From assembly GCA_021789975.1 (NCBI GenBank), contig JAJYIT010000033.1, forward strand, positions 1 through 47,481: a stretch of 47,481 nucleotides of DNA, written 5' to 3'. Source of the DNA: Bacteroidota bacterium (GTDB lineage Bacteria > Bacteroidota > Ignavibacteria > Kryptoniales > JAKASW01). Shown piece by piece: positions 45,686 to 47,481 of this stretch (position 1 is its first letter; each line of letters begins with the position of its first letter). A program made the position numbers and the translations under genes. The notes under the pieces are model-generated. The model saw only the letters and a list, made by a program, of their open reading frames with translations, did no database searches and had not been told where the DNA came from.

Positions 45686-46555
45686 ACGAGCAAACTGAAA
45701 TTAGCAGTTTATTTCAAAGGGCATTCCAATTGCCCATTTGCTTCGACGCTCTTCAACCAAGACTTTGACGGACGGTTTGCGGATACCTCCAAGAAGTTTC
45801 GAAACGAGATAAACGACTTCCATCCCGATGCATCGGTGTTGTGCTTTTGTTCCGCGAGTGAAAAAGATGGCGAGGAGTTAGCACGCCTTCAATCCCTCGC
45901 GGGGCCGATTCCCGTTATCGCGTGCTCCAAATCCCTTATGATAGATTTTGTCCGGGAGGCAGCCCGAAAAGGTGTGAACCACTTTATATCTTGTGGCTGG
46001 GACAGAGCAAGTATCTCTGGAGAAATTTCAGAGGCGATGCGGCGCGGTGGAATCACAGAATTGTTAGAAAGCTGCTATCCGGATGTTCTCAATGGTTTGC
46101 CTTATGCGCATAAGATCGTAAATGCGATTGTGCGAGCCTTTCCTCACAGGTTAAATGAACGTGAGTTATCGAGACAGCTTGGAATGAGCGAACGCTGGGT
46201 GAGAAGTTTGTGCCGCGATGTCTTCAAAAACACATTCGGTCAATTAGTGCGGCGCATCTGGGTACACCAGGCTCTGCGCATGATGGAACACACCGGTCTT
46301 GACAATACCGAAATTGCTCTGCACCTTAATTACAGCGAAGAGAGCAGCATGGCTCGGGATTTTCGAAAGGAGCTTGGCTGCGGCTGCGCTGAAGCGAGAA
46401 AAAGGCTGCTAAATAGTACTCCGCTGGAGCTGATTAAACAGGCTTTTCTATTGGTGGTCAAGGCAGTTCCTACAATTTTACTTCCGCTTTGGTATGGAAA
46501 CTTCCGATTTGGTTTTGACGAGGTCTTGAATTCTGCCGTATCTTCTTCTTGTTAA
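45686..46555 (+). CDS. Receiver-like + AraC-type HTH transcription regulator with an ACG start
   Basis: A 289-residue protein if read from ACG 45686, which has GGGAGG with a 6-base gap before it and opens TSKLKLAVYFKGHSN, a first beta strand. Residues about 3-130 look like a degenerate receiver domain (VLCFCSASEKDGEELARLQSLAGPIPVIACSK); the C-terminal region holds an AraC-type double HTH (LNERELSRQLGMSERWVRSLCRDVFKNTFGQLVRRIWVHQALRMM, then NTEIALHLNYSEESSMARDFRKEL). The first standard start is an internal GTG at 45836, which would remove the beginning of the receiver fold. A hydrophobic tail (AFLLVVKAVPTILLPLWYG) ends the protein. ACG could be a rare start or a mutated ATG. Confidence 0.6.
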   Translation, partial: TSKLKLAVYFKGHSNCPFASTLFNQDFDGRFADTSKKFRNEINDFHPDASVLCFCSASEKDGEELARLQSLAGPIPVIACSKSLMIDFVREAARKGVNHFISCGWDRASISGEISEAMRRGGITELLESCYPDVLNGLPYAHKIVNAIVRAFPHRLNERELSRQLGMSERWVRSLCRDVFKNTFGQLVRRIWVHQALRMMEHTGLDNTEIALHLNYSEESSMARDFRKELGCGCAEARKRLLNSTPLELIKQAFLLVVKAVPTILLPLWYGNFRFGFDEVLNSAVSSSC

Positions 46556-46589
46556 GTTTGTTTCAAAACGTCACAAAAAGGAGGGCGGA

Positions 46590-47381
46590 ATGAGAGTTGT
46601 GAAAGGAATGTTTTTCAGGGTATGGTGGCTGACTGCCGTAGCCGCAGTGGCGGCAATGGCACAGACTACCACTTTTGTTGAAACGAAGAATTATACAGAC
46701 AAAACGCTGGGTGGCGAGTGTGTTTTGAAGAGCGCGAAACTGAGTGTAGATGGTCAGTTCGTGCACAAGACATTTGAAATTGATGTCGGCGAAAACGGGG
46801 ATTATTACCTCAACGCTTGGGTTATGGGCGGTAATACTTCCAAAGGGCTTCAGGTACTGAAAGTCTATTTGGACAATGCGAGTTCACCATCCGGCGATTT
46901 GGCGGTTTCAAGCACGGGGTGGCAATCCGCCAAGCTGGTGAATAGCGCAGACAAATCGATATTAAAACTTGTATCCCTGACCGCAGGGACTCATACAATC
47001 TCGTTTCAAACCGAAGTTCCGTACACACCTGCAGTAGATTTCATCCGATTGGCAAAGGATAAGGAAAGGTCTGTCATTTCAGACATCAAATACCGGACAT
47101 TCATTGACTCATTGAAGTCACTGCGGTTACCAACCAGCTATGCGAAGACAGATGGAGATACGGCTTCGGTTAAATTGATGAGGGTCCTCCCCAATCCACA
47201 GGGCAATTATGCGCACGAGATTGAGATGAGTTGCCGGTACACCTACTACGGGCTTTTCTACTTCTACGCGGGTTCACCTGTGGTCTTCGAGACCAGGAAG
47301 GCTGATCCTTACGCGTCAAATCCAGTTATGGAGCTCTTCAATGCCGACGATCCAATCGGTCAAGTCCCAATCTCTGTGTAA
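46590..47381 (+). CDS. Secreted protein with carbohydrate-binding-like beta domain
   Basis: 263 residues. Signal peptide MRVVKGMFFRVWWLTAVAAVAAMAQ, then a beta-sandwich reminiscent of CBM6/CBM35-type modules (NGDYYLNAWVMGGNTSKGLQVLKVYLDN ... AGTHTISFQTEVPYTPAVDFIRL), then a second region from ~150 with MSCRYTYYGLFYFYAGSPVVFET and ELFNADDPIGQVPISV. AAAGGAGG precedes the ATG. No T9SS tail is present, and the end after ISV is abrupt compared with multi-domain relatives, so a C-terminal truncation is possible. The remaining 100 bases of the window hold no gene. Confidence 0.6.
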   Translation: MRVVKGMFFRVWWLTAVAAVAAMAQTTTFVETKNYTDKTLGGECVLKSAKLSVDGQFVHKTFEIDVGENGDYYLNAWVMGGNTSKGLQVLKVYLDNASSPSGDLAVSSTGWQSAKLVNSADKSILKLVSLTAGTHTISFQTEVPYTPAVDFIRLAKDKERSVISDIKYRTFIDSLKSLRLPTSYAKTDGDTASVKLMRVLPNPQGNYAHEIEMSCRYTYYGLFYFYAGSPVVFETRKADPYASNPVMELFNADDPIGQVPISV

Positions 47382-47481
47382 AATCATAGAAGGTCACGCT
47401 GCCAGTCTGTATGAGATAAAATCTGTTTGATTGTCATGCGGACAGATGAGTTGCCTGAGCTGCTTAAGCTGTGCGAGCTCA

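Overview
The window looks like a chromosomal segment of a Bacteroidota/Chlorobiota-type bacterium, most likely an Ignavibacteria-like lineage. The clearest clue is the secreted protein at 1996-3504, whose C-terminal type IX secretion sorting domain carries the NFPNPFNPTT and GREVVTLVDE signatures common in that group. Several other genes (GH-D glycosidases, DUF4874/DUF4832 proteins, an SSS symporter, SPW and TolC-type proteins) fit the same background. No species can be named from the sequence alone.

Left edge (1-1850): two tandem DUF1670 genes on the minus strand, the upstream one frameshifted, flanked on both sides by nearly identical 18-bp palindromes. Left of them is a pair of 22-bp direct repeats that looks like one end of an IS21-type element.

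Main locus (1996-26704, all plus strand): a long catabolic cluster for galactose/N-acetylgalactosamine-containing glycans. It encodes a T9SS-secreted protein, two clan GH-D glycosidases, two copies of an amidohydrolase + DUF4874/DUF4832 module, a NagA/AgaA-like deacetylase, a NagB/AgaI-like deaminase, a sodium-solute symporter with a tiny membrane partner, a galactokinase-like GHMP kinase, a nucleotidyltransferase with an in-frame amber stop, a ROK regulator, an AgaS-type isomerase, both subunits of tagatose-1,6-bisphosphate aldolase, a PfkB kinase and a broken DMT transporter. Read together: secreted or periplasmic enzymes release sugars, the symporter imports them, and deacetylation, deamination/isomerisation, phosphorylation and aldol cleavage give triose phosphates, without any PTS. 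A degenerate copy of the start of the second glycosidase after the first module shows that the module was once duplicated as three genes.

Junction (26886-28810): a decayed AbiE toxin-antitoxin pair, a 3' fragment of tRNA-Asp with its terminator, and the C-terminal remnant of a tyrosine recombinase. This is the scar of one or more tRNA-targeted islands.

Minus-strand operon (29156-35581): outer-membrane protein, HlyD-like lipoprotein, ABC-2 permease, TolC, a disulfide-type flavoprotein reductase, an SPW-repeat protein and a tiny membrane ORF. No ATPase is encoded with the efflux genes.

Defence island (36039-44524): a HEPN-domain protein divergent from a type III-like restriction-modification operon, with a DUF4143 AAA ATPase gene inserted between mod and res. 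The mod gene has absorbed two dispersed repeat sequences in frame.

Right end: a PTS EIIA relic, an AraC-type regulator whose best start codon is ACG rather than ATG, and a secreted protein with a carbohydrate-binding-like domain. The window has an unusual number of single-base lesions in otherwise well-conserved genes. They may be real decay or sequencing errors and should be checked against reads.
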